DNA from: Roseimicrobium sp. ORNL1
GTDB lineage: Bacteria > Verrucomicrobiota > Verrucomicrobiia > Verrucomicrobiales > Verrucomicrobiaceae
NCBI RefSeq assembly: GCF_011044495.1
Contig: NZ_CP049143.1
Coordinates: 3,906,001-3,970,000 of the forward strand
Direction: 5' to 3'
DNA: 64,000 nucleotides
In this document: piece after piece, positions 34,771 through 43,604 of the stretch
Position numbering within the stretch: position 1 is the first letter of the stretch
Layout of the letters: each line of letters begins with the position of its first letter
Position numbers and translations under genes: made by a program
Notes under the pieces: model-generated
What the model was told of the DNA's origin: nothing
What the model saw: the letters and a program-made list of their open reading frames with translations, nothing else
Databases searched by the model: none

Positions 34771-35307
34771 ATGCACCCCCTCGCCCGACTTCTGGCGCTC
34801 GGTTCCGTGTGTCTCACCACCGGTTGTGTTTTCTTTGGTCCCTCCAGCACCGTTTCCACTCGTGGCCCCAATGGCGAAACCTATTGGATCACCGACACGC
34901 TCTTTGACGACCATTACGATTACTACGACGCTCGCTACGACAACGATTCGGACAGGGAGCACAAGCATTCCCATGACGAACACGGAGGCGGGGGCAGCAG
35001 CAGCAGCAGTTCCCATGACCATGACAGGCATGCGTCGTCGTCGCGAAGCGAATCCCACCGCAGCGACGATAGCCACAATCACAGTCACAGTCACAGCCGC
35101 GATCGGGATTCCTCATCCTCTTCCTCTTCTTCATCCCGAAGCGATCACAGCTCACGAAGCAGTGATAGCGACAGCGGACGCTCGCGAGGCGATGACTCAC
35201 ACAGCAGCCGGAGCAGCAGCAGCGACAGCAAGTCGAGCGATAACGACAGCAAATCTTCCAATGACAACGACTCCAAGAGCGGCGATTCCGGCGGACGCTC
35301 GCGCTAG
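34771..35307 (+). CDS. Ser/Asp/His-rich low-complexity lipoprotein
   Basis: 178 residues. The signal peptide ends in the lipobox LTTGC (Cys19), so the protein should be lipid-anchored. About 30 ordinary residues follow (GPNGETYWITDTLFDDHYDYYDARYDND), then roughly 120 residues made almost only of Ser, Asp, His, Arg, Lys, Asn and Gly, with His runs (SHNHSHSHS at about 105-113), a nine-Ser run at about 114-122 and SDxxS repeats to the end. The polar tail is probably disordered; clustered His and Asp suggest metal binding, which is inference. Codons for Ser vary (AGC, TCC, TCG, TCT), so this is not simple DNA slippage alone. Confidence 0.75.
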   Translation: MHPLARLLALGSVCLTTGCVFFGPSSTVSTRGPNGETYWITDTLFDDHYDYYDARYDNDSDREHKHSHDEHGGGGSSSSSSHDHDRHASSSRSESHRSDDSHNHSHSHSRDRDSSSSSSSSSRSDHSSRSSDSDSGRSRGDDSHSSRSSSSDSKSSDNDSKSSNDNDSKSGDSGGRSR

Positions 35308-35332
35308 GTCACTTTGACTTCGTTCCGGAGAT

Positions 35333-35878
35333 TCACCGCACGTAGACCAATGGCATGGTCGTCGTATCGAGCGTGTTGCCGTAGTAGGCTTCCTTCTTGC
35401 TGATGATGCGGTAGAAGAGTGTTCTGCGACTCCCATCTGGGTTGAAATTGCCGGTTACCTCAACAATGTTTGGAGGTTGGATGCGCCAAACGACCGGCAA
35501 AGATTGATTCCCCTCCTCCTTCACGCCTTCTCCGCCCTTCTTGAGAGTCACAGTTGACCCCATGACGTGCTTCCACGTGGTCCCAATCACGAACTTCTCA
35601 AACTCCTTGTCTGAGGTCGTAGGAGCTGTTTCGCCCCCCTTCCCTCCCATGATCGTCGCGATCTCATCCATCGTCACCTGCGCCTCAGCCAGGTTTCCTG
35701 CCTTGGTCTGCTTTTCCAGCAGCTTGCGCAGTTCGGTGACATACGTCTTGTTGATTGGCTCATTGGCCTTCTGGATGGCCGCTTGATAGGACTTTTGGAG
35801 CCTCGCGAAGTCGGCGTCTTCAGCCTGGCACACGGGTACCAATGAAGCGAGGGCAAGCACAAGGGCTGAGCGTTTCAT
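35333..35878 (-). CDS. Small secreted protein of unknown function
   Basis: ATG 35878 opens a signal peptide (MKRSALVLALASLVPVCQA, cleavage after residue 19), giving 181 residues; the frame is open 27 codons further upstream but that part has no signal character. The mature protein begins with a helical, charged stretch (DFARLQKSYQAAIQKANEPINKTYVTELRKLLEKQTKAGNLAEAQVTMDEI), likely a helical hairpin, followed by a beta domain (KFVIGTTWKHVMGSTVTLKKGG, VVWRIQPPNIVEVTGNFNPDGSRRTLFYRI). This helix-plus-WRI pattern recurs in secreted planctomycete and verrucomicrobial proteins, but I know no function. Confidence 0.8.
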   Translation of the reverse strand: MKRSALVLALASLVPVCQAEDADFARLQKSYQAAIQKANEPINKTYVTELRKLLEKQTKAGNLAEAQVTMDEIATIMGGKGGETAPTTSDKEFEKFVIGTTWKHVMGSTVTLKKGGEGVKEEGNQSLPVVWRIQPPNIVEVTGNFNPDGSRRTLFYRIISKKEAYYGNTLDTTTMPLVYVR

Positions 35879-35949
35879 GGGCTCATTGGAGTCAAATTTT
35901 CTCCACCCGTCAAGAGTCGGCTTGAGAAGGAAAAGGCGGATTTTCCACC

Positions 35950-36930
35950 CTATACCCACTTCACCCTCGTCAGGTCCTGCGTATCCACCATGCCCACCGG
36001 CCGGCCATGGACATCCACCACCAGCAGGTCATCCACGCGATGATGTTCCAGCACCGCCAGCACCTCAGTGGCCAGCTTCTCTGCGGAAATGCTGATGGGC
36101 TTCCGCGTCATGTACCCTTCCACGGCATTCTGCCCCACCAATGGGTCAGCCTGCCAGGCACGGACGAAGTCCCCGTGGGTAAACACACCCGCCAGTGAAC
36201 CATCTTCATGCACCACAATGGCCGCACCCGCGCGCGCCTTGGTCATGGCCGTGAGCACCTTTGCCACCGGCGTGGCAGGTGACACCATCGCCAGCGCATC
36301 CCCCTGGCGCATGACGTCAGACACCTTCGTCAGCAGCGCACGCCCCAGCGAGCCGCTGGGGTGGTACTTCGCGAAGTCGTCCGTATTGAATCCACGCGCC
36401 TCCAGCAGCACCATCGCCAGGGCATCGCACAGCACCAGCATGGTAGTCGTGCTTGAGGTGGGCGCCAGCCCCAGCGGGCACGCCTCCCGTTGCACGCTGA
36501 CATCCAGCACCACATCCGCATTCTTCCCCAGCGGACTGGCCACATTTCCTGTGATCGCGATGAGCGTGACATTGAGACGGCGCAGGTGCGGCAGCAGGGT
36601 CAGCAATTCAGCAGTTTCCCCCGAGTAGCTCAGCAAGACAACCACATCCCCCTCATCCAGCACACCCAGATCCCCGTGCAGAGCATCCTGGGCATTGAGA
36701 TTCACACAGGTGGCGCCGGTGCTGTTCAGCGTGGCGGTGAATTTGCGGCCGATGTTCCCGCTTTTCCCCACCCCGCATACCACGATCTTCCGCCGCGACT
36801 CCAGCCCCTGCTGCATGAACTCCACCGCCCGGGTGAAGCCGCCATCAATGCGCTCACCCAACCGGCCCAGCTCCTCCATTTCGAGGGCAATCACACGGCG
36901 GGCATGTTCGGGGAAATCTTCGCGATTCAA
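35950..36930 (-). CDS. kdsD: Arabinose-5-phosphate isomerase, KdsD/KpsF type
   Basis: A SIS domain followed by two CBS domains. KIVVCGVGKSGNIGRKFTATLNSTG, VVLLSYSGETAEL and EACPLGLAPTSSTTTMLVLCDALAMVLL match KdsD closely, then KYHPSGSLGR; the CBS pair runs from VSDVMRQGD to the end. It converts ribulose-5-phosphate to arabinose-5-phosphate, the first step of Kdo synthesis. The start is uncertain: the frame is open to a GTG at 37071, but that would run into the divergent GT gene. TTG 36930 (327 aa) leaves a space for divergent promoters and fits the family length of about 328. Confidence 0.9.
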   Translation of the reverse strand: MNREDFPEHARRVIALEMEELGRLGERIDGGFTRAVEFMQQGLESRRKIVVCGVGKSGNIGRKFTATLNSTGATCVNLNAQDALHGDLGVLDEGDVVVLLSYSGETAELLTLLPHLRRLNVTLIAITGNVASPLGKNADVVLDVSVQREACPLGLAPTSSTTTMLVLCDALAMVLLEARGFNTDDFAKYHPSGSLGRALLTKVSDVMRQGDALAMVSPATPVAKVLTAMTKARAGAAIVVHEDGSLAGVFTHGDFVRAWQADPLVGQNAVEGYMTRKPISISAEKLATEVLAVLEHHRVDDLLVVDVHGRPVGMVDTQDLTRVKWV

Positions 36931-37051
36931 GGCAGGCAGTTCGAGGTTGAGAGATGCAGGATTGACAGTTAATCGGTACGTCCATCCCGCACTTGGAGAT
37001 CCATGCCAGTGATCGCCCCAGTCTTCAACCCCCAACCTGCCCGTCTCAACT

Positions 37052-38230
37052 TTGAATCCTGAACGCTCCACGAAGCCGGTCGTCGCCAGCTATGTGTCTG
37101 ACTTCGTGAAACCCGACATGCTGCACGTGTATCGACAGATCACGGGCCAACAGCGGGTCATCCCGTGGGTCTTCACGCACAAGCGCGAGGGCGAGGAGCG
37201 CTTCCCGTTTCAAAAGAAACGTCTCGTGGTGCTGCCCAAGCCAGGCCTGCGCTGGTGGCGCCGCTTCGTGAGCCGGAACATTCGCAGGGAACCCTGGCAG
37301 CTCTACCGCTGGGAACTCCGTCACGCCCTGCTGGAGCTCACCCGCGCGGATGCCCGGCTGCTGCATGTCTATTTCGGCCACACGGCGATCCATCTGCGCC
37401 CCCTCCTGCGCGCCTTCCCACATGCCACCGTGGTGTCTTTTCATGGGGCCGATGCCGGTGTGGATATGAAGAAGAAGGCTCACCGCGCCGCCATGGAAGA
37501 GGTCTTCAAGTTGGCCAATCAGATTCAAGCGCGCTCACAGAGCCTTGCGGATGATCTCGTAGAACTCGGCTGTCCCCCGGAAAAGATTCGTGTGCAACGC
37601 ACCGGCATTCCGCTGGAGGAGTGGACCTTCGTGCCACGCACGACTCCGCCAGAGGGCGCCTGGCGCATCCTGCAGAGCTGCCGCTTCATCGCGAAGAAGG
37701 GACTGGACCTCACGCTGCGCGCCTTCGCCGCCGCGCAGAAGGAGATGCCGAATATCCAACTGGTACTCGCCGGAGATGGCCCGCTGAAGGAGCAACTGCA
37801 AAAGCAGGCGGCGAAACTGGGCATCGCCTCATCCGTCACCTTCACCGGCTTCCTCTCTCAAGACGAACTGCGACAGCAAGTCTATGCCTCGCATGTCTTC
37901 ATCCACCCCAGCCGCACCAGCAAGGACGGCAATCGCGAAGGCATCCCCAATTCCATGTTGGAAGCCATGGCCAGCGGCACACCGGTCATCGCCACCAAAC
38001 ACGGAGGCATCCCCGAGGCCGTCACGGATGGCGAAAGTGGACTCCTCGTCCCGGAGGATGATCACGAAGCTCTCACGAAGGCCCTGCTCTCCGTGCTGAA
38101 AGACGAGAAGCTCGCAACCAAGCTCGGTCAGGGCGCAAGGAAAGCCGTGGAAGAGAAGTTCGACCGCGCGCGAAACATCCGCCTGCTGGAGGATAGCTAT
38201 CTGGAGCTGATTGCGCGGAGATCGACGTAG
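37052..38230 (+). CDS. Glycosyltransferase family 4 protein
   Basis: 392 residues starting at TTG 37052, with no better start nearby that keeps the N-lobe strand VVASYVSDFVKPDMLHVYRQI. LLHVYFGHTAIHLRPLL and VVSFHGADAGVDM are typical of GT4 N-lobes. C-lobe: WRILQSCRFIAKKGLDLTLRAFA at about 205-227, LVLAGDGPLKEQLQKQA and VFIHPSRTSKDGNREGIPNSMLEAMASGTPVIATKHGGIPEAV at about 285-327 with the EGIPN...EAMA catalytic motif. It probably acts in LPS core or surface-glycan assembly. Divergent from kdsD. Confidence 0.9.
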   Translation: MNPERSTKPVVASYVSDFVKPDMLHVYRQITGQQRVIPWVFTHKREGEERFPFQKKRLVVLPKPGLRWWRRFVSRNIRREPWQLYRWELRHALLELTRADARLLHVYFGHTAIHLRPLLRAFPHATVVSFHGADAGVDMKKKAHRAAMEEVFKLANQIQARSQSLADDLVELGCPPEKIRVQRTGIPLEEWTFVPRTTPPEGAWRILQSCRFIAKKGLDLTLRAFAAAQKEMPNIQLVLAGDGPLKEQLQKQAAKLGIASSVTFTGFLSQDELRQQVYASHVFIHPSRTSKDGNREGIPNSMLEAMASGTPVIATKHGGIPEAVTDGESGLLVPEDDHEALTKALLSVLKDEKLATKLGQGARKAVEEKFDRARNIRLLEDSYLELIARRST

Positions 38231-38231
38231 C

Positions 38232-38249
38232 AGGCTTCTTCAGAAGCCT
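38232..38249 (+). terminator. Hairpin after the GT4 gene (possible terminator)
   Basis: Two bases after the GT4 stop region, AGGCTTCT and AGAAGCCT form a perfect 8-bp stem around a 2-base loop, followed by TTTCAGG. The T tract is only three, so intrinsic termination would be weak. It lies between convergent genes (GT4 and the sugar ABC operon) and could serve both strands. Confidence 0.45.
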
Positions 38250-38338
38250 TTCAGGATCGCGCCACCACGCTCAACGCTCCTTCGTCGGATTCACTTCCAA
38301 TGCCATGGCCGCTGGAGAATCCTGCTACGTTGAATTCG

Positions 38339-39289
38339 CTACGCCTTCCGTCTTCGCCGCAGCAGTTCATCCGCCGTGACACCCAGCAGGATCACCACGC
38401 CGATGATGGCGAACTCCACCTGGCTCGCCTGTCCCAGGACGTTGATGGAATTGGAAAGGACACGCATCACCGCGGCGCCGATGATCACGCCCAGGATGCT
38501 CCCCTCACCCCCACGCAGACTGCACCCACCCAGGACCGCCGCAGCGATGGCATACAGCTCATAAAAATTCCCATGCCCTGCCGGCTGCACCGAATTGAGC
38601 TCCAGGGCGAAGAGAATTCCACCCAGGCCGCTAAGGAAGGAACAGAGCACATAGGCCAGCATGATCATCCGCTCCGTGCGGATGCCGCTGTAGCGCGCCG
38701 CGTCCTCGTTTCTTCCCAATGCCAGCAGATGCCTTCCCCACACCGTCTTGTTCAAGAAGATCGCCGCGAGGATCGCGATACCTAGCATGATGAAAAACGG
38801 GATGGGTAGCCAGTAATCACCGGGCAGTTGCACCCGCCCCGTCGCGAGCCAGCGAAGACTATCGAACTTACCTTCGAATCCCTGATCCTGATCATGAGTG
38901 ATCGTGCGCGCCACCCCGCGATAGATGAGCAATCCGCATAGCGTCACCACGAACGCAGGCAATCGCAGCTTGGTCACGAGCACGCCGTGAATGAGGCCAA
39001 TTAACAGTGAGACCGACATCCCCGCACCCAGCGCCGCAGGCACACTCCACCCCTTCTTCACCAGCAACCAGGGCAACATCGTACCCACCAATCCCACCAC
39101 ACTGCCGATGCTGAGATCAATGCCACCCGTGATAATCACAAATGCCGCCCCTATGCCGAGAATGGCGAAGAGCGAGGTCCACTTGACCACGTTCCCCACG
39201 TTGTAGGCGCCCAGGAAATTCGGGTTCACTACAGCCGTGAACACACAGACGAGAACCAGGAGAATCGTGATGCCGAGAATCTTCTTCAT
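38339..39289 (-). CDS. Sugar ABC importer permease (RbsC-like)
   Basis: 316 residues, a BPD_transp_2 permease with about nine to ten helices. ITGGIDLSIGSVVGLVGTMLPWLL at about 54-77 and ALGRNEDAARYSGIRTERMIMLAYVLCSFLSGLGGILFALEL at about 190-231 are the RbsC signature blocks (the latter the EAA-like coupling region), and YELYAIAAAVLGGCSLRGGEGSILGVIIGAAVMRVLSN near the C terminus completes the pattern. It should form the inner-membrane channel of a pentose or hexose importer. Third and last gene of the operon, 63 bp after the ATPase gene. Confidence 0.92.
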   Translation of the reverse strand: MKKILGITILLVLVCVFTAVVNPNFLGAYNVGNVVKWTSLFAILGIGAAFVIITGGIDLSIGSVVGLVGTMLPWLLVKKGWSVPAALGAGMSVSLLIGLIHGVLVTKLRLPAFVVTLCGLLIYRGVARTITHDQDQGFEGKFDSLRWLATGRVQLPGDYWLPIPFFIMLGIAILAAIFLNKTVWGRHLLALGRNEDAARYSGIRTERMIMLAYVLCSFLSGLGGILFALELNSVQPAGHGNFYELYAIAAAVLGGCSLRGGEGSILGVIIGAAVMRVLSNSINVLGQASQVEFAIIGVVILLGVTADELLRRRRKA

Positions 39290-39352
39290 GAATGCGTACC
39301 GCGTTGCTGCTATTGCCTGCCGGCCAGAATGGCGGGCGCTTTCTTTCCCATC

Positions 39353-40861
39353 TCAATGACCGGTGGCAAGGCGCATGATTGCTTCTTCGCTCAGATCCTC
39401 TCTCTCCAGCCAACCGGCCTGACGTCCTTCATGCATGACCATCACGCGATCGGACATCGCAAGGATCTCCTCCATCTCGCTGCTGGCGAAAAGGATCGCC
39501 ATGCCCTCCGCAGCGAGCTGTTCCATCAGCGTGTAGATCTCACGCTTCGCTCCCACGTCGATGCCGCGCGTGGGTTCATCCAGCAGCAGCACCATGGGTC
39601 GCATGGCCAGCCATTTGCCCAGCGCAACCTTTTGCTGGTTCCCGCCGGAAAGCGTGCCCACCAGCGTTTCCAACGTTGCCGACTTCACTCGCAGATCATC
39701 TCGAGCCTTCTCCGCATGCCTCTTCTCCGCGCTGCGGTTCAGGAAGATGCCGGAGCGAGCATCGTACGTCGCAGCCGGCAGGCCCACATTCCACTTCACC
39801 GACTCAGGAAGGAAGACTCCCAGCGCTTTGCGGTCCTCCGGCACAAGTGCCATGCCCACCTCAATCGCCTGCCGTGGATGAGTCGCATTCAATTCCTTGC
39901 CGTTCACCATGATCTTCCCAGCAAGGGGCGGCTCCACGCCGAAGAGCGCACGCAGCACCTCCGTGCGACCCGCTCCCACCAGCCCCGCCATGCCCACAAT
40001 CTCACCCTTCTTCAAATCAATGCCGATCTGATGCTGCGGATGCGCTTGCGTACGCAGGCCGACGACATCCAGCACCACCCACTCGGGATGCTGCGGGCGA
40101 TGCTCAAACACCTGCGAAAGATCCCGCCCGACCATGAGCCGTACCATCGCGTCATGGTTGACTTCATTTCGCTGCAGTTCCCCGGCGTTCTTGCCATCGC
40201 GCAGCGCCACCACCCGGTCAGCCACCCGCTTCACTTCACCGAGGCGGTGGGAAATGTAGAGGATGCTCATGCCTGCCTGCTGCAGCCCCTGCATCACCTC
40301 GAAGAGCACCTCCGTCTCTCCGCCGGAAAGGCTGGAAGTCGGCTCATCCATGATGAGCAGCTTCGTATCCATGGAAAGCGCCTTGGCAATCTCCACGAGC
40401 TGGCGCTGACCCAGGGAAAGTTTTTCCACGGGAGTATCCGCATTGAAGTTCGCACGCAGTCGTTTCAGCAACACATTCGTGCGTTCCCGCATCACTTTGC
40501 GCTGCAGCAGCCCGGCCCGCCGTGGCTCACGGCCGAGGAACACATTGCCCGCTACATCGAGATTGTCCGCCAGATTGAGTTCCTGGTGAATCAGCGAAAT
40601 GCCTAGCGCCTGCGCATCATTCACGGACCGAAGCGTCACCGCATTACCATTCCATGAAATTGCCCCGGCTTCAGGCTGGTAGATGCCCGCCACGATCTTC
40701 ATCAGCGTGCTCTTCCCTGCCCCGTTCTCGCCAATCACTGCGACAGTCTCCCCGGGTGCCACGGAAAGTGATACACCATCCAGCGCCACCACGCCGGGGA
40801 AGCGCTTGGTGAGTTCCGATACTTCAAGCAATGATGGAGACGTGTCCATTTGTGGGAGCAT
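39353..40861 (-). CDS. Sugar ABC importer ATP-binding protein (RbsA-like, two ATPase domains)
   Basis: About 502 residues. First ABC domain: Walker A GENGAGKST at about 44-52, signature LSLGQRQLVEIAKAL, Walker B LLIMDEPTSSL and switch His in YISHR. Second domain: degenerate P-loop GLVGAGRTEVLRALFG at about 290-305, as usual in RbsA/XylG/AraG, then LSGGNQQKVALGKWLA, VLLLDEPTRGIDVGAK and ASSEMEEI. The double-domain form is typical for CUT2 sugar importers. The start ATG 40861 lies 3 bp from the binding-protein stop; ATG 40849 is equally possible. Confidence 0.93.
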   Translation of the reverse strand: MLPQMDTSPSLLEVSELTKRFPGVVALDGVSLSVAPGETVAVIGENGAGKSTLMKIVAGIYQPEAGAISWNGNAVTLRSVNDAQALGISLIHQELNLADNLDVAGNVFLGREPRRAGLLQRKVMRERTNVLLKRLRANFNADTPVEKLSLGQRQLVEIAKALSMDTKLLIMDEPTSSLSGGETEVLFEVMQGLQQAGMSILYISHRLGEVKRVADRVVALRDGKNAGELQRNEVNHDAMVRLMVGRDLSQVFEHRPQHPEWVVLDVVGLRTQAHPQHQIGIDLKKGEIVGMAGLVGAGRTEVLRALFGVEPPLAGKIMVNGKELNATHPRQAIEVGMALVPEDRKALGVFLPESVKWNVGLPAATYDARSGIFLNRSAEKRHAEKARDDLRVKSATLETLVGTLSGGNQQKVALGKWLAMRPMVLLLDEPTRGIDVGAKREIYTLMEQLAAEGMAILFASSEMEEILAMSDRVMVMHEGRQAGWLEREDLSEEAIMRLATGH

Positions 40862-40864
40862 CGA

Positions 40865-41869
40865 TTATTGCAACATTTCCTTCAGCTCTTTCCAAAAGGC
40901 GTCCACATCGTCCTTCTTCACCGCCCTCGCCGGCACCTCGAAGAATTTATTCTCCGGCACCACGCTCTTGTCCCCCTTCACCAGGGCCGCGAGGATGCGC
41001 ACGCTTTCGTAGCCATAGCGGAACGGGCTCTGCACCACCGTGCCGAAGATGTGGCCCGCCTGCACGCCTCGCAGCGTGTCATCTTCTTCGTCAAAGCCGA
41101 CAATCCGCACCTTACCGAGCCTGTTCGCTTCTCTCACGGCCTCGTAGATTTTGGGCGTGTTGTAGCTGAAGAGTCCCACCAGGCAGCCGATGTCCTGATG
41201 CCGGGTGAGTGCGTCCTGCACATTGGACTTTGCCTTGGCAAAATCCACCTCGTCCGTGCGCGTCCCGAGGATGGTGTACTTCGCACCCTTCAGCTCCGCG
41301 TCCGGTGGATCATCCCCCTGCTGACCTTCGGGACGATCCAGCAGTACATCCGTGATGCCCTGGCGGCGCTGCTTCGCATTGAGCTGGCCCGCACGGCCCA
41401 CGAAGAACATCACCGAACCTCCCTCCGGCATCGCTTCCTTGATGAGCTTCCCACAGAGGCGACCCGCCTGATAGTTATCCATACCCACAAAGACCTGCCT
41501 CGGTGCTTCGGGCGCATCACTGTCCTGGGTGATGAGGATCGCGTTCTTCGCGATCTCCTGCATGAGATCGAGTTGGTTCTTCGGATCTGCGGGACTGAAG
41601 GCGATGCCCTTCACGCCGCGCGCGAGCAACTCCTCCACCATGCGCTTCTGATCCGCGGCGCCGTTCGCCGGCATGCGGACGTCCACTTCCACTCCATGCT
41701 CCGCCGCCGCCTTGCGTGCCCCCTTTTCCGCAATCGTCCAGAAGGGTGCGATGGCATTGCCCATGTAAGCCACGCGCGGCTTGCTATCATCGGACTTTCC
41801 ACACTGTGCGAGCACCGCAACGCAACAGGCCAGCGCAGCAGGGACCAGAAGACGTAAATGAGTTTTCAT
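40865..41869 (-). CDS. Sugar ABC importer substrate-binding lipoprotein (Peripla_BP_4 type)
   Basis: 334 residues. The signal sequence ends with LAQC (Cys23) as a lipobox, so the protein is probably anchored. The mature part is a type I periplasmic binding protein: PRVAYMGNAIAPFWTIAEKGARKAAAEHGVEVDVRMP, GVKGIAFSPADPKN, NAILITQDSDAPEAPRQVFVGMDNYQAGRLCGKLIKEAM and VRIVGFDEEDDTLRGVQAGHIFGTVVQSPFRYGYESVRIL. Asp and Asn in QDSDAP and the FDE region commonly contact sugar hydroxyls. The substrate is likely a pentose, hexose or cyclitol. First gene of the three-gene operon. Confidence 0.92.
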   Translation of the reverse strand: MKTHLRLLVPAALACCVAVLAQCGKSDDSKPRVAYMGNAIAPFWTIAEKGARKAAAEHGVEVDVRMPANGAADQKRMVEELLARGVKGIAFSPADPKNQLDLMQEIAKNAILITQDSDAPEAPRQVFVGMDNYQAGRLCGKLIKEAMPEGGSVMFFVGRAGQLNAKQRRQGITDVLLDRPEGQQGDDPPDAELKGAKYTILGTRTDEVDFAKAKSNVQDALTRHQDIGCLVGLFSYNTPKIYEAVREANRLGKVRIVGFDEEDDTLRGVQAGHIFGTVVQSPFRYGYESVRILAALVKGDKSVVPENKFFEVPARAVKKDDVDAFWKELKEMLQ

Positions 41870-41973
41870 GAGAGGAAGCGGATCTTCTTTGATCCTAGGG
41901 AAATGGTTACAGAAGTACCAGTAGAAAAGTTTCGCCGATCGTGGCCGGATTGTGTTGTCTCCACGCGAGCACC

Positions 41974-43470
41974 ATGCCAGTATTCAGGACTATGCCTGAG
42001 TTCTCCATCCTGTTTCTCGTGGCGGGTTTCGCCATCCTGGTGTTCTCTGTGTTTGTCCTGTTCTCTTCCAGGTACAAGCGCTGCCCCTCAGACAAGATCC
42101 TCGTCGTCTACGGCAAGGTGGGCAAGGGACAGAGCGCGCGATGCATTCATGGTGGCGCCACCTTCATTCTGCCCATCGTCCAGGACTACCGCTTCCTCGA
42201 TCTCACGCCGATGCCCATCGACATCAAGCTGACGGGCGCGCTCTCGAAGCAGAACATTCGCGTGAACACGCCATCCACGTTCACTGTGGGTATCTCCACG
42301 AAAACCGGTGTCATGGAAAATGCCGCCGAGCGCCTTCTGGGCCTGCCGCCGGAGAGCGTTCGTGAACTCGCGAAGGACATCATCTTCGGCCAGATGCGCG
42401 TGGTGCTTGCCACCATGTCGATCGAAGAAATCAATGCTGACCGCGACAAGCTCATCGAAAACATCAGCCGCGGCGTCGAGGTCGAACTGGAGAAGGTGGG
42501 CCTGCGCCTCATCAACGTGAACATCCAGGACATCACGGATGAGAGCGGCTACATCGCTGCCCTCGGTCAGGAAGCCGCCGCGCGTGCCATCAATGACGCG
42601 AAGATCAAGGTCGCCCAGGCCGAGCGTGACGGTGAAATCGGCAGTTCCCAGGCGCAGAAGGAACAGAAGATCATGGTGAGCCAGGCACACGCTGAAGCCA
42701 CCCAGGGTGAGAACCTCGCCGCGGTGGATATCGCCAACTCCAACGCCAACCGCCTTGTGAAGGAAGCGGAAGCCGACCGTCTCGCCGAAGCCGCCCAACG
42801 CGTGGCTGCAGCGAAGGTGGAACAGGAAGCCCTGCTCGCCCAGCGCGAAGCGGAACTCGCCCGCGCCGAGAGGGACAAGGCCGCCCAATACGCCGGAGTC
42901 GTGGTGCCCGCCGAGATTGAAAAGCAGCGCATCGAGACCATCGCTGCTGCCGAAGCCGCGAAGCAGCAGATCGAAGCCAAGGGCAAAGGCGATGCCATCC
43001 GTCTCGTGCAGCAGGCGCAGGCAGACGGCCAGAAGGCCCAGTTCCTCGCCGAAGCCGAAGGTCAGCGCGCCAAGCTGCTCGCCGAAGCCGAGGGTACCGA
43101 GAAGGTGCTCATGAGCAAGGCGGCCGGTTTCCGCGCCCTCGTGGAGGTCACCTCCTCCAGCCCAGACCTTGCCATCAACCTCCTCATCACGGAGCAGCTT
43201 CCCCGTCTGGTGGAGGAGCAGGTCAAAGCCATCTCCAACATCAAGATCGACAAGGTCACCGTGTGGGACAGCGGCGCTGGTACGGACGGGAAGAACAGCA
43301 CCTCGAGCTTCCTCAGTGGGCTGGCTGGCAGCCTGCCACCCATCCATGAACTGGCGCGCAACGCCGGCATCGAGCTGCCTCAGGTCCTCGGCCGCACCAA
43401 GAGTTCAGGAGGTAACTCCAGCGGGCCATCGACGGAGTCACCTCACTCGCCTCCGGCCAAAGGCAAGTAG
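41974..43470 (+). CDS. Flotillin-like SPFH-domain membrane protein
   Basis: About 498 residues. An N-terminal membrane segment (ILFLVAGFAILVFSVFVLF) is followed by RYKRCPSDKILVVYGKVGKGQSARCIHGGATFILPIVQDYRFLDLTPMPIDI, the flotillin/FloA-type opening of the SPFH domain, and GMxx-type LAKDIIFGQMRVVLATMSIEEINADRDKLIENI. From about 220 to 420 lies a long Ala/Glu/Gln-rich coiled coil with repeated AEAEG and AQ blocks, then a Ser/Gly/Pro tail. Flotillins form large assemblies that organise membrane microdomains. The start is ATG 41974 or 41992. The NfeD-like gene downstream is the usual partner. Confidence 0.93.
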   Translation: MPVFRTMPEFSILFLVAGFAILVFSVFVLFSSRYKRCPSDKILVVYGKVGKGQSARCIHGGATFILPIVQDYRFLDLTPMPIDIKLTGALSKQNIRVNTPSTFTVGISTKTGVMENAAERLLGLPPESVRELAKDIIFGQMRVVLATMSIEEINADRDKLIENISRGVEVELEKVGLRLINVNIQDITDESGYIAALGQEAAARAINDAKIKVAQAERDGEIGSSQAQKEQKIMVSQAHAEATQGENLAAVDIANSNANRLVKEAEADRLAEAAQRVAAAKVEQEALLAQREAELARAERDKAAQYAGVVVPAEIEKQRIETIAAAEAAKQQIEAKGKGDAIRLVQQAQADGQKAQFLAEAEGQRAKLLAEAEGTEKVLMSKAAGFRALVEVTSSSPDLAINLLITEQLPRLVEEQVKAISNIKIDKVTVWDSGAGTDGKNSTSSFLSGLAGSLPPIHELARNAGIELPQVLGRTKSSGGNSSGPSTESPHSPPAKGK

Positions 43471-43604
43471 CCCGAGTGCAGACGGACGGTCTGCCCAACC
43501 GCTGACAGCCAATTCATGCAACTGATGCCACCTTCGCCCTCGCGAGGGTGGCGTGTCTTGGGGCCAGCCTTCTTGCGAGTGCCGCCCCGGAGAATCTGCA
43601 CCTC

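Noticed and set aside
34993-35307. AGC/GAC-rich repeat thought to be a CRISPR-like or tandem repeat array
   Set aside because: No constant repeat unit or spacers; it encodes the Ser-rich tail of a lipoprotein in one open frame.
39329-40606. Long plus-strand frame opposite the sugar ABC ATPase gene
   Set aside because: It is the antisense shadow of a clear two-domain ATPase; the product has no motif and the His/Arg/Leu-rich look typical of reverse frames in GC-rich genes.
42088-43347. 419-codon minus-strand frame opposite flotillin
   Set aside because: Flotillin is unmistakable on the plus strand, and the reverse frame mirrors its Ala/Glu repeats as Gly/Leu/Phe repeats.
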